NCBI GenBank assembly: GCA_027575765.1 | Contig: JANBPT010000004.1 | Span: 1 to 64,000 of the forward strand | Reading direction: 5' to 3' | Source of the DNA: Tieghemiomyces parasiticus | Lineage: Eukaryota; Kickxellomycota; Dimargaritomycetes; Dimargaritales; Dimargaritaceae | DNA length: 64,000 nucleotides | Shown here: positions 31,315-45,300 of the stretch, piece by piece | How positions within the stretch are numbered: position 1 is the stretch's first letter | How the letters are laid out: every line of letters starts with the position of its first letter | Translations under genes and position numbers: made by a program | Notes under the pieces: model-generated | Told to the model about the DNA's origin: nothing | The model's input: only the letters and a program-made list of their open reading frames with translations | Database searches by the model: none

Positions 31315-32350
31315 GTGGTGTTTGGGTTCTCATTTTCAATCATTATTCCAATGACCACACGCCAGATTATATTTTATCTGAACTGTATGGCATATAAAGC
31401 CTGGCTGCCCCTAGCCGTGCCGCCAACTGCAGGTGAATGGCTCATATTTGTACGGGTCACCTCTCTTTTGAAGATGAGGCTCGGTTTGACCGCCCGTCAG
31501 ATGACATTGGTAAACTTTACGGAGCCATACTTCTGGAACGGTTGGAGGAAGAACCGCTCCTTACTGCTGAGCAGCTGGCCTGGGCCTGCCACACTTCCCC
31601 TAGTACCATGCGCAGGAACCTGGGGCTGTGTAGTTATTTCAATCACTGGACCCCTAATGACCTCATCGGCAACCAATGCCACCAACGGGTACATTTTGCC
31701 ACCGAGTTCCTGGAGGAGTTCGATGGGGTCAGTGACTACCTGCTGGACTCCATCGTCACAGGCAACGAGACATCAGTGTACCTTTGTGACCCCCCTCCTG
31801 CTAGCTCTAGTCACCGGAGGTGGTGTTGTAAAGGTAGCCCTGTCCCAACTGAGACTCACCAAGGTCATATCACACTCAAGGGGGTGCTGATCATTCTTCT
31901 TTCACCAGGCGTGGCTTGTTACACCTGTGTGTCAAGCTCCCTGATGTCAAAGCCTTCACCAAACTCTATGTAGAGTACAGGCTGAAGCCTGCGGTCCAGG
32001 ACTGGGTGGAGGCACGTGGGAGCCTGGACCGTCATCCTCCACGACTCTACCATGATAATGCACCGCCACATCGTACCAAGGCTGACCAGGCCTACGTTTC
32101 CGCCTCTAAACTCAAACTTCTGCCAGCCCCTCCTTACAGTCCTGGCCTGGCCCCCCTGCGACTTCTGGCTGTTTAAGGATATCAAACAGCGGCTGAGGGG
32201 ACAAGAAGTTCAGCACGCTGGAGGCGGGTTGTGAATGCCTGGCAACCGGAGCTAGCCAGGCTCCAGCCGCATGACTTTAGAGCCTGTTATGATAGTTGGA
32301 TAGCAAGAGCTTATCGAGTGGTACAGAGTAGCGGTAAGTATTATAAATAA
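31315..32350 (+). pseudogene. Degenerate mariner-family (Tc1/mariner) transposase
   Basis: About 1035 bases, the length of a 345-codon mariner transposase, read in shifting frames. N-terminal part: LSELYGI, then in-frame stops, then SFEDEARFDRPSDD (canonical leDe.R.GRPS). A helix-turn-helix LTAEQLAWACHTSPSTMRRN is followed by FNHWTPNDL. The catalytic D,D(34)D core is VTGNETSVYLCDPP, in which the expected first Asp (usual VTGDE) is Asn; HDNAPPH in another frame; then PYSPGLAP with CDFWLF in a third frame. The C-terminus FRACYDSWIARAYRVVQSSG ends at a TAA at 32348-32350. At least three frameshifts, two in-frame stops and the lost catalytic Asp mean it is dead. The TIRs and TA target duplication were not resolved. 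It is a mobile-element relic in the accessory segment. Confidence 0.85.
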
Positions 32351-33345
32351 ATATCATTTAAATTTGATTGTCTCAAAATATATAGCGCCACCTATATTTA
32401 TTGCGCACATACAGGGTGGATGATTTAGCGAGCCGCCCATCTATTAAATACCTTGGATTAGAGACGGGGGGGGGTCGTTTGGTGTGGTATGGTGGAGGGG
32501 GAGGGGTTTGACATCAACCCTCCCTCCCAGAGGATGAATCGTAAACCTGCCGTGCCAGGCGGAGGTTGAGTGACATTGTGTGCATGTCCTGAGGATGCCC
32601 ACGCTGGAAGCCATTCTCGATGAGTGGTAAACCTGCCGACTCTATGGGAAAAAGGCTTCCTGCGCTGCGGTTTTTCGCTGGCCACATCATTGACGTTTCT
32701 GGGATCAAGGTAAGCCTGCCGTTGCAGTATCATGCCAATCTCGAACAGGGTATCGGGCAGCGTTGCACCACGAATAGGGTATTTTGGCTGGCATGCCAAG
32801 CTGTATTGGCCGTCGCACCCATGGCCTCAGTGGGGCTTACGCCCAGACATCATGTCATTTTATGGCCCCTAGCTAGTAACTCCGCTAGGCGGAGCTCGAA
32901 TCAGCCATCGGAGCTTTCCCCCGCTAACCATCACAATCTGTCGCCGCTGTAATTTATTTTTTTGGTATAACTGGGTGTAGGCCTCAGTTGATATTGGCCT
33001 ACTTTACGAGCCGTATCAGTTCCCTCTCAGACTGACTTGAGCATCCTAACCCTGCCAGAGCTACCCGGGTTACTACCATCTCTCCTTGCTAAGCTTCATC
33101 CCTTCCTGGGTGCCGAGTGTACAACCCGCCATCTATGCCCTGCCATCTCGTACTGCTTTTTCGACCACATCTGCCCATCACCTCATCCGACCGAGCATTG
33201 ACTGCGCTACTACTCGACTTGTGCGCTAAACTCGCGCCCTCTCGCTTCTAATAGCAGCGGATTCCGCCGACCACCCCATCCTACTTCCCACCTAATTTCT
33301 AACCTATCCCGGCTCCTGCCCCCCCGGTGCTTCTCCCTGTTCATT
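32351..33345. other. Intergenic between mariner relic and dynein gene
   Basis: AT-rich right flank of the mariner (32340-32460), then non-coding sequence with no family signal, and from about 33050 a C/T-rich dynein leader. The motif tacagggtggatgatttagc at 32411-32430 looks like a possible element end but has no clear mate on the left. Confidence 0.45.
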
Positions 33346-36300
33346 ATGGCCGACGATCCCTTGGCCGGTGGCCTGGCCACCCTTCCCGCCGTCACGGGTG
33401 GCGGCGTGGGCCTCGACCCCGTCCCCACCTTCGACCCCAGCCTGGTCAAGGAGTACCTGTTCAATGTTCTACCCTTGCTTCTAGGCTCTCCGGACCCTCA
33501 AGAGCAGGAAGCCATCGCCTTGCTGTTCTCATTCCCCGATGTGGGTGAAAAGTGCCGCCGCTTCGCCCACGACCCGCAGACCCCGGTATTGTATGTCCTC
33601 AAGGAGGTTGAGGAAACACCCGAGGACGACGCCCCGCACGTGGCCTACAACCTGGCCCACGAGCTCACTTACCGTGCCAACCACGTCGGTTCTGTGGCCC
33701 TGATAAAGCGCGGCCCCACCCTAGACCCCGCCCGCCCGCTTGCCCACCAAGTCCAAGTCATGAACTTGCCGGGTCCCGCTGCCCAGCGTGATCCGGTTGG
33801 TCCGGCCAACCCCTACGAGGCCTTGCATGCTTACATCCACCATGCAGTTGGGCCCTATTTCAACGCCTATGTGGCCCAGCAGCAACAGATGCAACAGCAG
33901 GCCAAGGGCAGTGCCGAGCCGCGCGACGACAAGGACGCCAAGACTGGGATCCCGGTGGCCAAAAAGAAAATCGCTGAACTCGAACTCTCGCTGTTGCACC
34001 TCCAGCAGAACGTGGATATTCCAGATGTGGTGCTGACCCTCCACCCTGCTGTGGTCCGGGCCGCCGCCCAGTGTCGTGAGGCCGGGACCCGCGTCACCGC
34101 CGAGGCCCTGGACCCGGCCCTTCTGGCCGATTCGGCTTTTCTCAACCGGCTGCAAGGCGACGTGAACGGCTGGATCAAAGAGATCCAGAAGGTCACCAAG
34201 CTGTCGCGCGACCCGGCCAGTGGCACAGCCAGCCAGGAAATTAACTTTTGGCTCAGTATGGAGCGCGCCTTGGAACGCATCGACACTCAGCTCAAGAGCG
34301 ACGAGGTCGTGCTGACCCTGGACGTTCTCAAGCACGCCAAGCGATTCCTAGCCACTGTCAGTTTCGTGGCCGACACGGGCCTCAACGAGGGCATGGATAA
34401 GGTGGCCAAGTACAACCAGCTGATGCGTGATTTCCCGCTCGACGAACTCCTGGCCGCCACCGACGTGGGTAAGGTGCGTGACGCCCTGATGCTCATCTTT
34501 GCCCACCTCAACAAGAAACTACGCCTCTCGCCTTATCCAGTCCGCCGGGCCCTGCCTCTGGTCGAGGCCATCTCCCGTGATCTGCACGACACCCTACTCA
34601 AGGTCCTGGGCCGCCGTCGTCTCATGCCTATGGACTACGTCGAGTTCGCCGCCGTGGCCGATGGAGCGGACCAGGTCTTCGCGGTGTGGGATGACCAGGT
34701 CAAGGACTTTACTAACGTGGCCCGCGAGGTAACCCGTAAGCGCATGGAAAAATTCCTGCCCATTAAGATCCGACCCGCCCACGCTCCGCTACAGGAGCGC
34801 TTTGCCTTCCTGCGCCAGTTCCGCCTGCAACACGCCCAACTGCACGCCACCATCGCCCGCGTTACTCAAGCTGCCGCCCTGGACGGACCGCTAGCCGATG
34901 ATGAGGGTGCCGTCGACGCGGTCGCCGAGGTCGGCCTGGCCTACGCGAGCGTCCAGAACGTGGACGTCCTTGACGTCAGCCCCGAGGGTACCGAGGTCTG
35001 GGTAGCCGCCGAGCGCATCTACACCGAGCGGGTGGCCCGCGTCGAAAATCTGCTCATCCGCCGCCTGCGTGACCGCTTGGCCACCGCCCGCAACGCCATG
35101 GAAATGTTTCGTGTGTTCGGCAAGTTCAACGCCCTCTTCGTGCGCCCCAAGATCCGCGGCGCTATCCAGGAATACCAGGCTCGCCTGATCGAGAACGTCA
35201 AGGACGACATTCGCCGCCTGCATGACACTTTCAAGCGGCAGTATCGCCACTCCGAGGCCTGTCGGGTGGGCCAGTTGCGCGACGTGCCTCCCGTTGCCGG
35301 CGCCATCCTGTGGGCCCGCCAGCTGGAACGCCAACTGGCCACCTATATGGCCCGGGTGGAAGCCGTGCTAGGCAAGGGCTGGGAGCTCTACGCGGAAGGC
35401 CAGCGCCTGGCCGCCGACAGCGCCTCCTTCCGCCGCAAGCTCGACGCCCGCCCTGTCTACGATGCCTGGTACGCTGATGTGACGCGCCGTGACCAGGCGG
35501 TGGCCGGCCGGATCTTCACCGTAAGTCGTGTGCGCGCTGCGGGCAACGCCCTACAGCTCGATGTCAACTTCGATCCGGGAGCCATCACCCTATTCAAGGA
35601 GGTGCGTCATCTGGCCTGGCTGGGCTTCCCGGTACCGCATGCCGTGGCCAACGCCGCTAAGGATGCCAAGCGAGTGTACCCGTTTGCTGTCTCGCTCATC
35701 GAGACCACCCGAGCCTATCGCCGCACCGTACATGAGCTGGGCCAGCATCCGCTACTGGTGGCCCTGGCCGCCGCCCACCTCAACGACGTGCACCACCTGG
35801 TGGCGGGCGCCCTGCATCTGCGCTGGGACTACTTTGTCAATGCCTTCGACCCGCAGGCCCACCGACTGGGTACCTTGGACGTCAGCGAGAACGAGCACGT
35901 TGGTTTCGTGCGCTCCTTTGCCCGCACGGTTGCTACTTTCCAGACCAAGACCGCGGGCCTAATCACGGCCAGTGCAGCAGTGGATGCGTCTGTCGCCGAA
36001 CTCGGCACCTGTCCTTACGATCACGACGCCTTTGCGGCCGTCCTGGCCCGGGTCCAACGCCATGTGGACCAGCTCAACCTGGAGGGCTTCGCCAACCTAC
36101 CGGCCTGGGTACGGGACTTGGACGCCCGGATCGCCGGGGTACTGGGGGATCGCCTACTGGCAGCAACGGCAGCCTGGACGACCGCCTTCGCCCGCGACCA
36201 TAGCAGTGTAACGGAGGCCGAGGATGACGGGGACGACGAGAAGGGGATGGGAGACACGCGGCGCCATGGCCGGACCACCCGCACTGTAGACGCCAGCCCC

Positions 36301-39300
36301 CCGGAGGTGCTCCCAGCGCTGACCCCGCGCCGCCACGAACTCCGACTCCGCAACCAGGTAATGTACCTAGACCCCCCGCTGGAGCAAGCGCGGGCCGGAT
36401 GGTACGCCCAACTGCACGCCTGGCTAGGCGCGGTGGGCGGCCTACCTCGCCTCGAAAGTTCTCGTTATGAAACGGGCCTGGCCGTGGGCGGCCCCGCCGA
36501 TCTCGCGGGTGAGTCCGAGACTCGGGTTACCTACGCGGCCGCCCTGCTCCCCACCCTGCCTCTGGGCGTGGCCTACGCGGCCATCGAGCGCAAATACCGT
36601 ACGGTTGACGACTACGTGCGGACTTGGCTCCGCTACCAGTCCCTGTGGGACCTGGAGCCCGAGCACGTGTTTGGTAAACTGGGCGACGACTTGGGTCGTT
36701 GGCAGCAGATTCTGGGCGAGCTGCGGCAGGCCCGGGCCCCCTTTGACACGGCCGCCACCACCAAGCGGTTCGGCCCCCTAGTGATCGATTACGGCCAGGT
36801 CCAAGGTAAGGTAACGGCCCGCTACGACGCCTGGCAGCGTGATGTGTTGCACCGTTTCGGCGCCAAGTTAGGCGCTGCCGCTGCCGCCTTCCACACCGCG
36901 GTGGCTGCCGCTCGCCGGGATCTCGAACGGCACACCGTGGCCACTCGGGCCACTGCCGAAGCCGTCACTTTTATCACCTTCGTGGCTGAACTGCAGCGCA
37001 AGGTACCGGCGTGGACTGCCGAGGTGGCCGCCTTCCGGGCCGGACAGCGCACCCTCGAACGCCAGCGCTACGTTTTCCCTGCCGACTGGCTGTTCGCCGA
37101 CCAGTTGGAGGGCGAGTGGAGCGCCTTCGCCGACATTTTGGGCCGCCAGAACCGTGCCATCCAAGATCAGCTCAGTGGGCTACAGGCCCAGATTGGGGCC
37201 GAGGCCACCGCAGTAGGCCAGCGCACCCAGGATGCTGTGCGGGACTGGGAGCAGACCAAACCCGTGGCCGGGGATCTGGGCCCCACCGCCGCCCTAGCCA
37301 CCCTGCGCCAGTTCGCCGAGCGTGCGGATGGCCTGCTCGGGGAGGCCGCCCGTGTTGACCGCGCCCGCGAGGCCCTGCAGCTACCACGTGCCCCGGACCG
37401 CAGCCTGGAACCTGTCCGCGAGGAGATCGCCGACCTAACCGCCGTATGGACGGCCCTAGCCGGCACCTGGACCGCCCTGGACGAATTGCGCGAGCTGCCT
37501 TGGGCTTCGGTGGTCCCCCGAAAGGTCCGCCAGCGCCTTGACGCCCTGCTGGGCGCCACGCGCGAACTGCCGGCCCGCATGCGGTCCTACCAGGCGTACG
37601 AGTACGTCCAGTCCATCCTGCGTCGTCACGTCAAGGCCAACGCCCTCGTGGCCGACCTCAAGTCGGATGCCCTGCGCGACCGCCACTGGCGAGCCCTATT
37701 CCGTGCGCTGCGCGTCGATGACCGCCCTACCTTGAGCACGCTAACCCTGGGCTACCTGTGGGACCTTGATCTACGTCGCCACGAGGCGGCTGTGCGTGAA
37801 GTGGTAACCGCCGCCCAGGGTGAGATGGCCCTGGAAGAGTTCCTCAAGGGGGTCCGCGAGACCTGGGCAACCTACACCCTCGACCTGGTCAATTACCAGA
37901 ATCGCTGCCGCCTTATCCGCGGTTGGGACGACCTGTTCGCCAAAGCCGGCGAGCACCAGGCCGCCCTTAGCGCCATGAAGGCCTCCCCGTACTACAAGGC
38001 ATTCGCCGACGAGGCGACGGGGTGGGAGGAGAAACTGAATCGCGTGTCCGCCCTATTCGACGTGTGGATCGACGTTCAACGCCAGTGGGTATACCTGGAG
38101 GGTATCTTCAGCGGCAGTGCCGATATTAAGCATCTCCTGCCCGTGGAGTCCGCCCGCTTCGCTACCATCAACGCCGAGTTTTTGGGCGTCATGAAGAAGG
38201 TCTACAAATCCCCACTTGTCTTGGACGTTCTCAACCTACCCAACGTGCACAAGTCCCTTGAGCGGCTGGCGGATCTCCTGGGAAAGATCCAGAAGGCCCT
38301 GGGCGAGTACCTGGAACGGGAGCGGTCGGCCTTCCCGCGTTTCTACTTTGTGGGTGACGAGGACCTGCTCGAGATCATTGGCAACGGGCAAGCCGTGGCT
38401 CGCATCCAGAAGCATTTCGCCAAGATGTTCGCCGGCCTGGCCACCGTCCTGCTGAACGCGGAGGACGAGATGCTCATCGAGGGTATGGCCTCGCGGGAAG
38501 GCGAAACGGTGCGTTTTGCTAGCCCGGTGTCTCTGCGCACCTCCCCCAAGATCAACGAGTGGCTGAGTGCTCTTGAACAGGCCATGCGCGTCACCCTGGC
38601 CGAGCGCCTGGGCGCCGCGGTGACCGACCTGATCCCGGTATACACCGCTGCGCAAGCCGAGACGGGCGCGTGGCTGGCCTGGGCCGATGCTCATCCGGCC
38701 CAACTGGTGGTGCTGGCCGCGCAGGCCGTGTGGACCGGCCAGGTAGAGGCCGCCCTCCGGGCCCGGGACCTAACCGGTGCCCTTGGACGCATTGAGGCCG
38801 CCTTGGGGATCCTAGCTGACGCCGTTCTCACCCCGCTGGCTGCGCTGACCCGCCGCAAATGCGAGCACCTGATTACAGAACTGGTGCACCAGCGTGACGT
38901 GGTGCGACAGTTGGCCCAGGAGACGCTCCCGGATGACGACGGCACTCTCCCCTTCGCCTGGCTCTACCACATGCGCTACTACTACAATTCGGAGCCCGCC
39001 GACCCCTTGGCACGACTCACCGTACGCATGGCTGACGCCGCCTTCCCATACGGGTTCGAGTACCTAGGCGTGCCCGACCGCCTCGTCCAGACCCCACTCA
39101 CCGACCGCTGCTACCTCACGTTAACTCAGGCCCTGCACGCCCAGCTCGGCGGGTCCCCCTTCGGCCCCGCCGGGACTGGTAAGACCGAATCCGTCAAGGC
39201 CCTCGGTGCCCAGCTCGGCCGATTCGTCCTGGTGTTCTGCTGTGACGAGACATTCGACTTCCAGGCCATGGGCCGCATCTTTGTCGGCCTGGCCCAGGTG

Positions 39301-42300
39301 GGCGCGTGGGGCTGCTTCGACGAGTTTAACCGTTTGGAAGAACGCATCCTAAGCGCGGTGTCACAACAGATTCAGTCCATCCAACTTGGCCTGCAGTCCG
39401 CCGGCACCGAAGTGGAACTGGTGGGTAAGCCCGTGCGCGTTCATCGGGACACGGGGGTGTTCATCACCATGAACCCCGGGTACGCCGGTCGATCCCACTT
39501 GCCCGACAACCTGAAGAAACTATTCCGCAGCATTGCCATGACTCGGCCTGACCGCGAGCTGATTGCCCAGGTCATGCTGTATTCACAGGGTTTCCGCACC
39601 GCTGAGCGCCTAGCCGCCAAGGTGGTCCCGCTCTTCACCCTGTGCGCCGAGCAGCTGTCCCCGCAGCCACACTACGATTTTGGCCTGCGTGCTCTGAAGG
39701 CCGTTCTGGTTAGCGCTGGTAACCTGCAGCGTGAGCTCGGCGACGCGAAGGGCAACGGCGACGACGCGGCCGAGCAAGGCATCTTGATTCAGAGTGTGCG
39801 CGAAACCCTAGTCCCCAAGTTGGTGGCGGACGATATCCCCCTGCTCACCCGCCTTCTGGCCGATGTGTTCCCCGGCGTGGCCTATCGCCCCGCAGACCTC
39901 GCCGAGCTTCGTGCGGCTCTGGCCGCCATCTGTGCCGAGCGACACTATGTCCCGGCCGACGCCTGGCTGGCCAAGGTAGTCCAACTCTACCAGATCCAGC
40001 GCCTGCACCACGGCCTGATGCTGGTGGGGCCGTCCGGCACCGGTAAATCCGCCGCCTGGCGCACGCTCCTGGCGGCCCTTGAACGTGTGGAAGGACGCGA
40101 AAGCGTCAGCTACGTCATTGACCCCAAGGCCATCTCCAAGGACGACCTGTACGGTACCTTAGACCCCACCACGCGCGAGTGGACCGACGGCCTTTTCACC
40201 CACATCCTGCGCCGCATCGTCGATAACGTGCGTGGCGAACGCGCCAAGCGCCACTGGGTGGTCTTCGACGGCGACGTGGACCCTGAGTGGGTGGAGAATC
40301 TCAACAGCGTGCTCGACGACAACCGCCTCCTGACCCTGCCCAACGGAGAGCGGCTGGCCCTCCCGGATAACGTGCGTCTCCTCTTCGAAGTGGATACCCT
40401 CCGCTACGCCACCCCGGCTACCGTCAGTCGCTGCGGTATGGTATGGTTCAGCGAGGACTGCGTCACGCCTGCCATGGCATGCGAGAGGTACCTTGCCACG
40501 CTTCGCAGCCGGGTGCGCGACCCGGACGCCGAGGACGACGACGACGATAGCGGCGGCGGCGGTGGCGGCGCCCCGGACGGACCGGGCTCCAGCCAGGCTG
40601 ATCCGACCGACCCGGCCCTCCTCGTCCAGCGTACCTGCGCTGACGCGTGGACTGCCGCCTTGGCCGCTGACGGACTGGTCCCGCAGGCCCTTGCCCGCGC
40701 CGCTGGGCTCCGCCACATCATGGACTTCACCCCGACCCGGGCCTTGGCCACCCTGTTTTCTCTCCTTGACCGCGGGGTGAGCCGATTAGTGGCCCACAAC
40801 CTCGCACACCCGGACTTCCCGCTCCCGCCCGACCAAGTCACCCAGCACGCCCACCGCCGCCTCCTGCTGGACCTCCTATGGAGCTTCGCCGGCGACTGCT
40901 CACATGCGGACCGCCAGGCCCTCTCATCCTTTGTCGCCGGGACCACCACCGTCGTGGACCTCCCCGCGGGCGTGGAGAACCTGCTCGACTACGATGCCGC
41001 TCCGACCACCCCGGACTGGACCCCTTGGCAGGCCGCCGTCCCGGCCATCGAGATGGAGACCCATCAGGTTGCCGCCGCCGACGTGATTGTGCCCACCGTG
41101 GACACCGTGCGCCACGAGGCCGTCCTGTACGCCTGGCTGGCCGAGCGCCGCCCGCTCCTCCTATGTGGCCCCCCCGGTTCGGGTAAGACTATGACCCTCT
41201 TTGGGGCCCTCCGCAAGCTGCCCGACGTCGAGGTCGTAGGCCTTAACTTCTCCAGCGCCACGACCCCGGCCCTCCTGCTCAAGACGTTCGAACAGTACTG
41301 CGAGTATCGCCGCACCCCCACTGGCCCGGTGCTCAGTCCGGCCACCCCTGGACGCTGGTTGGTCGTGTTCTGCGACGAGGTCAACCTGCCAGCCCCCGAC
41401 CGTTACGGCACCCAGCGCGTAGTGGCCTTTTTGCGCCAGCTGGTGGAGCGTGGCGGCTTCTGGCGCGCCCGGGACCGCGCCTGGGTACGCTTGTCCCGCG
41501 TCCAGTTTGTCGGGGCGTGCAACCCACCTACCGACCCCGGTCGCGTCCCTCTCGCCCCTCGTTTCCTCCGGCACGCCCCTCTGGTCCTGGTGGATTACCC
41601 CGGGGCGGCGTCCCTCCGCCAGATCTACGGCACATTCGCCCGGGCCCTGCTCAAGCTGGTCCCTACCCTGCGGGCTTATGCCGAACCGCTCACGGCCGCC
41701 ACCGTCGAGTTCTACCTGGCGTCCCAGCAGCGGTTCACCCCCGACGTCCAGGCCCACTATGTCTACTCGCCGCGTGAACTGACCCGTTGGATGCGCGGTC
41801 TACATGAGGCGCTGGCGCCGCTCGACCACCTCCCTGTGGAGGGCCTGGTCCGCGTCTGGGCCCACGAGGGCCTGCGCCTATTCCAGGACCGCCTGGTCGA
41901 TGCCGGCGAACGCCGCTGGACCGACGACATGGTGGATCAACTGGCTCGCACCCACTTCCCCACTATCGACCATGACGCCGCCCTGGCGCGGCCGATCCTC
42001 TTCTCCAACTGGCTCTCCAAGGACTACGTCGCAGTGGACCGTGAGGAGCTGCGCCGGTTTGCCGCCGCCCGCCTCAAGGTGTTCTACGAAGAGGAGTTGG
42101 ACGTGCCCCTGGTTCTCTTCAACGACGTCCTGGACCACGTCTTGCGCATCGACCGAGTATTCCGCCAGGTCCAGGGACATCTTCTGCTGATCGGTGTCAG
42201 CGGGGGTGGCAAGACCACCTTGACCCGCTTTGTGGCCTGGATGAACGGCCTAGCGGTGGTGCAGATTAAGGCCCACAACCGGTACACAGCCGCCGACTTT

Positions 42301-45300
42301 GACGACGACCTCCGGGCCGTTCTGCGCCGAGCCGGGTGTAAGGGCGAGAAGGTATGCTTCGTCCTGGACGAGTCCAACGTGCTAGATGCCGGATTCTTGG
42401 AGCGTATGAATACCTTGTTGGCCAACGCCGAGGTCCCTGGCCTGTTTGAAGGAGATGAGTACGCCACGCTGCTGACCCAGTGCCGTGAGGGTGCCGCGCG
42501 TGACGGGCTCTTGCTCGACACCGGCGAGGAGCTGTACCGCTGGTTCACTGGCCAGGTGCGCCGCAACTTGCACGTGGTGTTCACCATGAACCCGCCGGAG
42601 GGCGGCCTGGGCAACCGGGCGGCTACCTCCCCGGCCCTGTTCAACCGCTGCGTCTTGGACTGGTTTGGTGACTGGTCGACCCAGGCCCTGTACCAAGTGG
42701 GCCGCGAGTTCACCCACGCCCTGGACCTTGACCTACCGGCTTACCCGGGCCCAGCCGATGCGGCCTGGTCCCCAGCCCATCCGCACCTCTCGTTGCCTCC
42801 GGCCCATCGTGACGCTGTGGTGGACGCTTTCGTCTACGTCCACGCCTCTCTGGGGTCCGTCAACGCCCGGCTTGCCCGCCGGTCTGGCCGTACCAACCAC
42901 GTGACTCCACGCCACTACCTGGACTTCATCCAGCATTACGTGCGGCTCTTCACCGAGAAACGGACTGAGCTCGAGGAGCAGCAGCGCCACCTGCACGTGG
43001 GCCTGGACAAACTCCAGGCCACCGTGGCCCAAGTCGAAGAGCTCAGCGCTAGCTTAGGCCGCAAGAATGCCGAACTGGACGCCAAGAACATCGAGGCCAA
43101 CGAGCAGCTGCAGCGGATGGTTACCGACCAGCAGACCGCCGAGAGCCAACGTAAGGCCTCACTGGAGTACCAGACCGTCCTGGCCGAGAAGGATCGGGCC
43201 ATCGCCGAGCGCCGCGCCGTGGTCCTTGGCGACCTGGAACGGGCCGAGCCGGCTGTGCAGGAGGCCCAGCGCGCTGTCAGCGGTATCCGCAAGCAGCAGC
43301 TAACAGAAGTGCGCGCTATGGCCAACCCGCCCGAGGCCGTTAAGCTGGCCATGGAGTCGGTGTGTACGCTCCTGGGCCACCGCCTGGACGGGTGGAAGTC
43401 GGTTCAGGCCGTCATCCGCCGAGACGACTTCATTGCCAGCATTGTCAATTTTGACACTGATCGCCACTTGACGCGCAAATTACGTGAGCATATGCGCACG
43501 ACCTTTCTGAACAACCCTTCGTTCAACTTCGAAACTGTCAACCGCGCCAGCCGGGCCTGCGGGCCCCTAGTGGCCTGGGTCATCGCCCAGGTCGACTACG
43601 CCGAGATTTTGGAACGCGTGGGCCCCCTACGCGCTGAGGTCGCCGCCTTGGAGGACGATGCTGCCGCTACCCGAGCCAGTGCTGCCCACCTCGAGACTAC
43701 GGTCGCTGAACTAGAGGCCTCCATTGCCCGCTATAAGGAAGAGTACGCCCGCCTTATCAGCGAAACCCAACGCCTTAAGGCCGAGATGGGCCAGGTGAGC
43801 GGCAAGGTAGACCGCAGCATGACCCTGCTCAACAGCCTGGAGTCGGAGAAGGGGCGATGGATCGACGCCAGCGCCACCTTCGAGGCCCAGATGGGCACGG
43901 TGGTGGGCGACGTCCTCCTCGCAGCGGCTTTCCTAGCCTACGGCGGCTACTTCGATCAGGCCTACCGCGAACTGCTGCTGACCCGCTGGTCTGACCGGTT
44001 GCGCTCGGCCGGGGTTGCCTTCAAGTCTGACCTCAGCCTTACCGAGTACTTGTCCACAGCCGAAGACCGCCTGTCCTGGGCAGCCGCCGACCTCCCGGCC
44101 GACGACCTCTGCACGGAGAACGCCGTGATGTTGCACCGGTTTAACCGGTACCCACTGGTGATCGACCCTGCCGGCCAGGCCGCCGCCTTCCTTTCGGCCC
44201 GTTACCGCGACCGCCGCCTCACCGTCACCAGCTTCCTTGACGCCTCTTTCCTGAAGAACCTGGAGAGCGCCCTTCGCTTTGGCAATCCGCTGCTAATCAC
44301 CGACGCCGAGCACCTCGATCCCGTCCTCAACCCGGTGCTGAACCGCGAGCTGCGCCGCACGGGCGGTCGGGTGCTGATCCGTCTGGGTGGCTCCGATATT
44401 GACTTCTCCCCGGCCTTTACCCTGTTTCTGGCGACCCGCGACCCCACCGTACAGTTCCCGCCCGACGTGTGCAGTCGGGTCACCTTCGTCAACTTCACCG
44501 TGACTCGCGGTAGCCTGCAGAGCCAGTGTTTGCATCGCGTCCTGCGTCACGAACGGCCGGACACGGATCGCAAGCGAACAGACCTCGTCCGCCTGCAGGG
44601 CGAGTTCCGCCTACGTCTACGCCACCTGGAACGCTCTCTGCTCCAGGCGCTCAGCTCCGCTCGCGGTAACCTTTTGGATGACGACGCCGTCATTGGCACC
44701 CTGGAAACCCTGAAACGAGAGGCGGCCGAGGTGGCCACCAAGGTTGCTGAGACTGAGACGGTCATGACCGAGATCGATGCCGTCCTCGCCGCCTACACTC
44801 CATTGGCCACCGCCTGCAGTGCCGTCTTCTTCACTCTGGAAGCCCTGCCGCGCGTCCACCACTTTTACCAGTTCGCGCTAGCCTTCTTTGAGGCCGCGTT
44901 CTCCGCCGTGCTGCGCCCGGACCACCCACGACTGCAGGGTGTCACCGACCCAGCCGAACGGCTCACCCTCCTCCGGGACGCCCTGTTTGACGAGGTGTAC
45001 CGCCGCGCCGCCCCGGGCCTGCTGCACGCCGATCGCCTCACCCTGCTGACTCTGCTGGCACCCATTAAGTGGCGCACCGTCGACCCCGACGCAGCCGCCC
45101 GTCACGAGGCCACTTTTGACCTGGTGCTGACCGGCGAGGAACTCGCGGTGACCGAGACCGTATCCGACGTGGGAAATGTTCCGGCCCCAGTCGTGGCCCA
45201 CGGCGGCCCTACCGCCCCTGCCGCCTTCCGTGCCTTGGTTCGCGCCCTCCCCGAAGGGGCCAGTCTCACCACCGTGTCTGATGAAGCGTGGGCCACCTTC

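Noticed and set aside
32405..32450. Candidate right terminal repeat of the mariner element
   Set aside because: No convincing inverted partner was found on the left side (31100-31310), so the element ends are not annotated.
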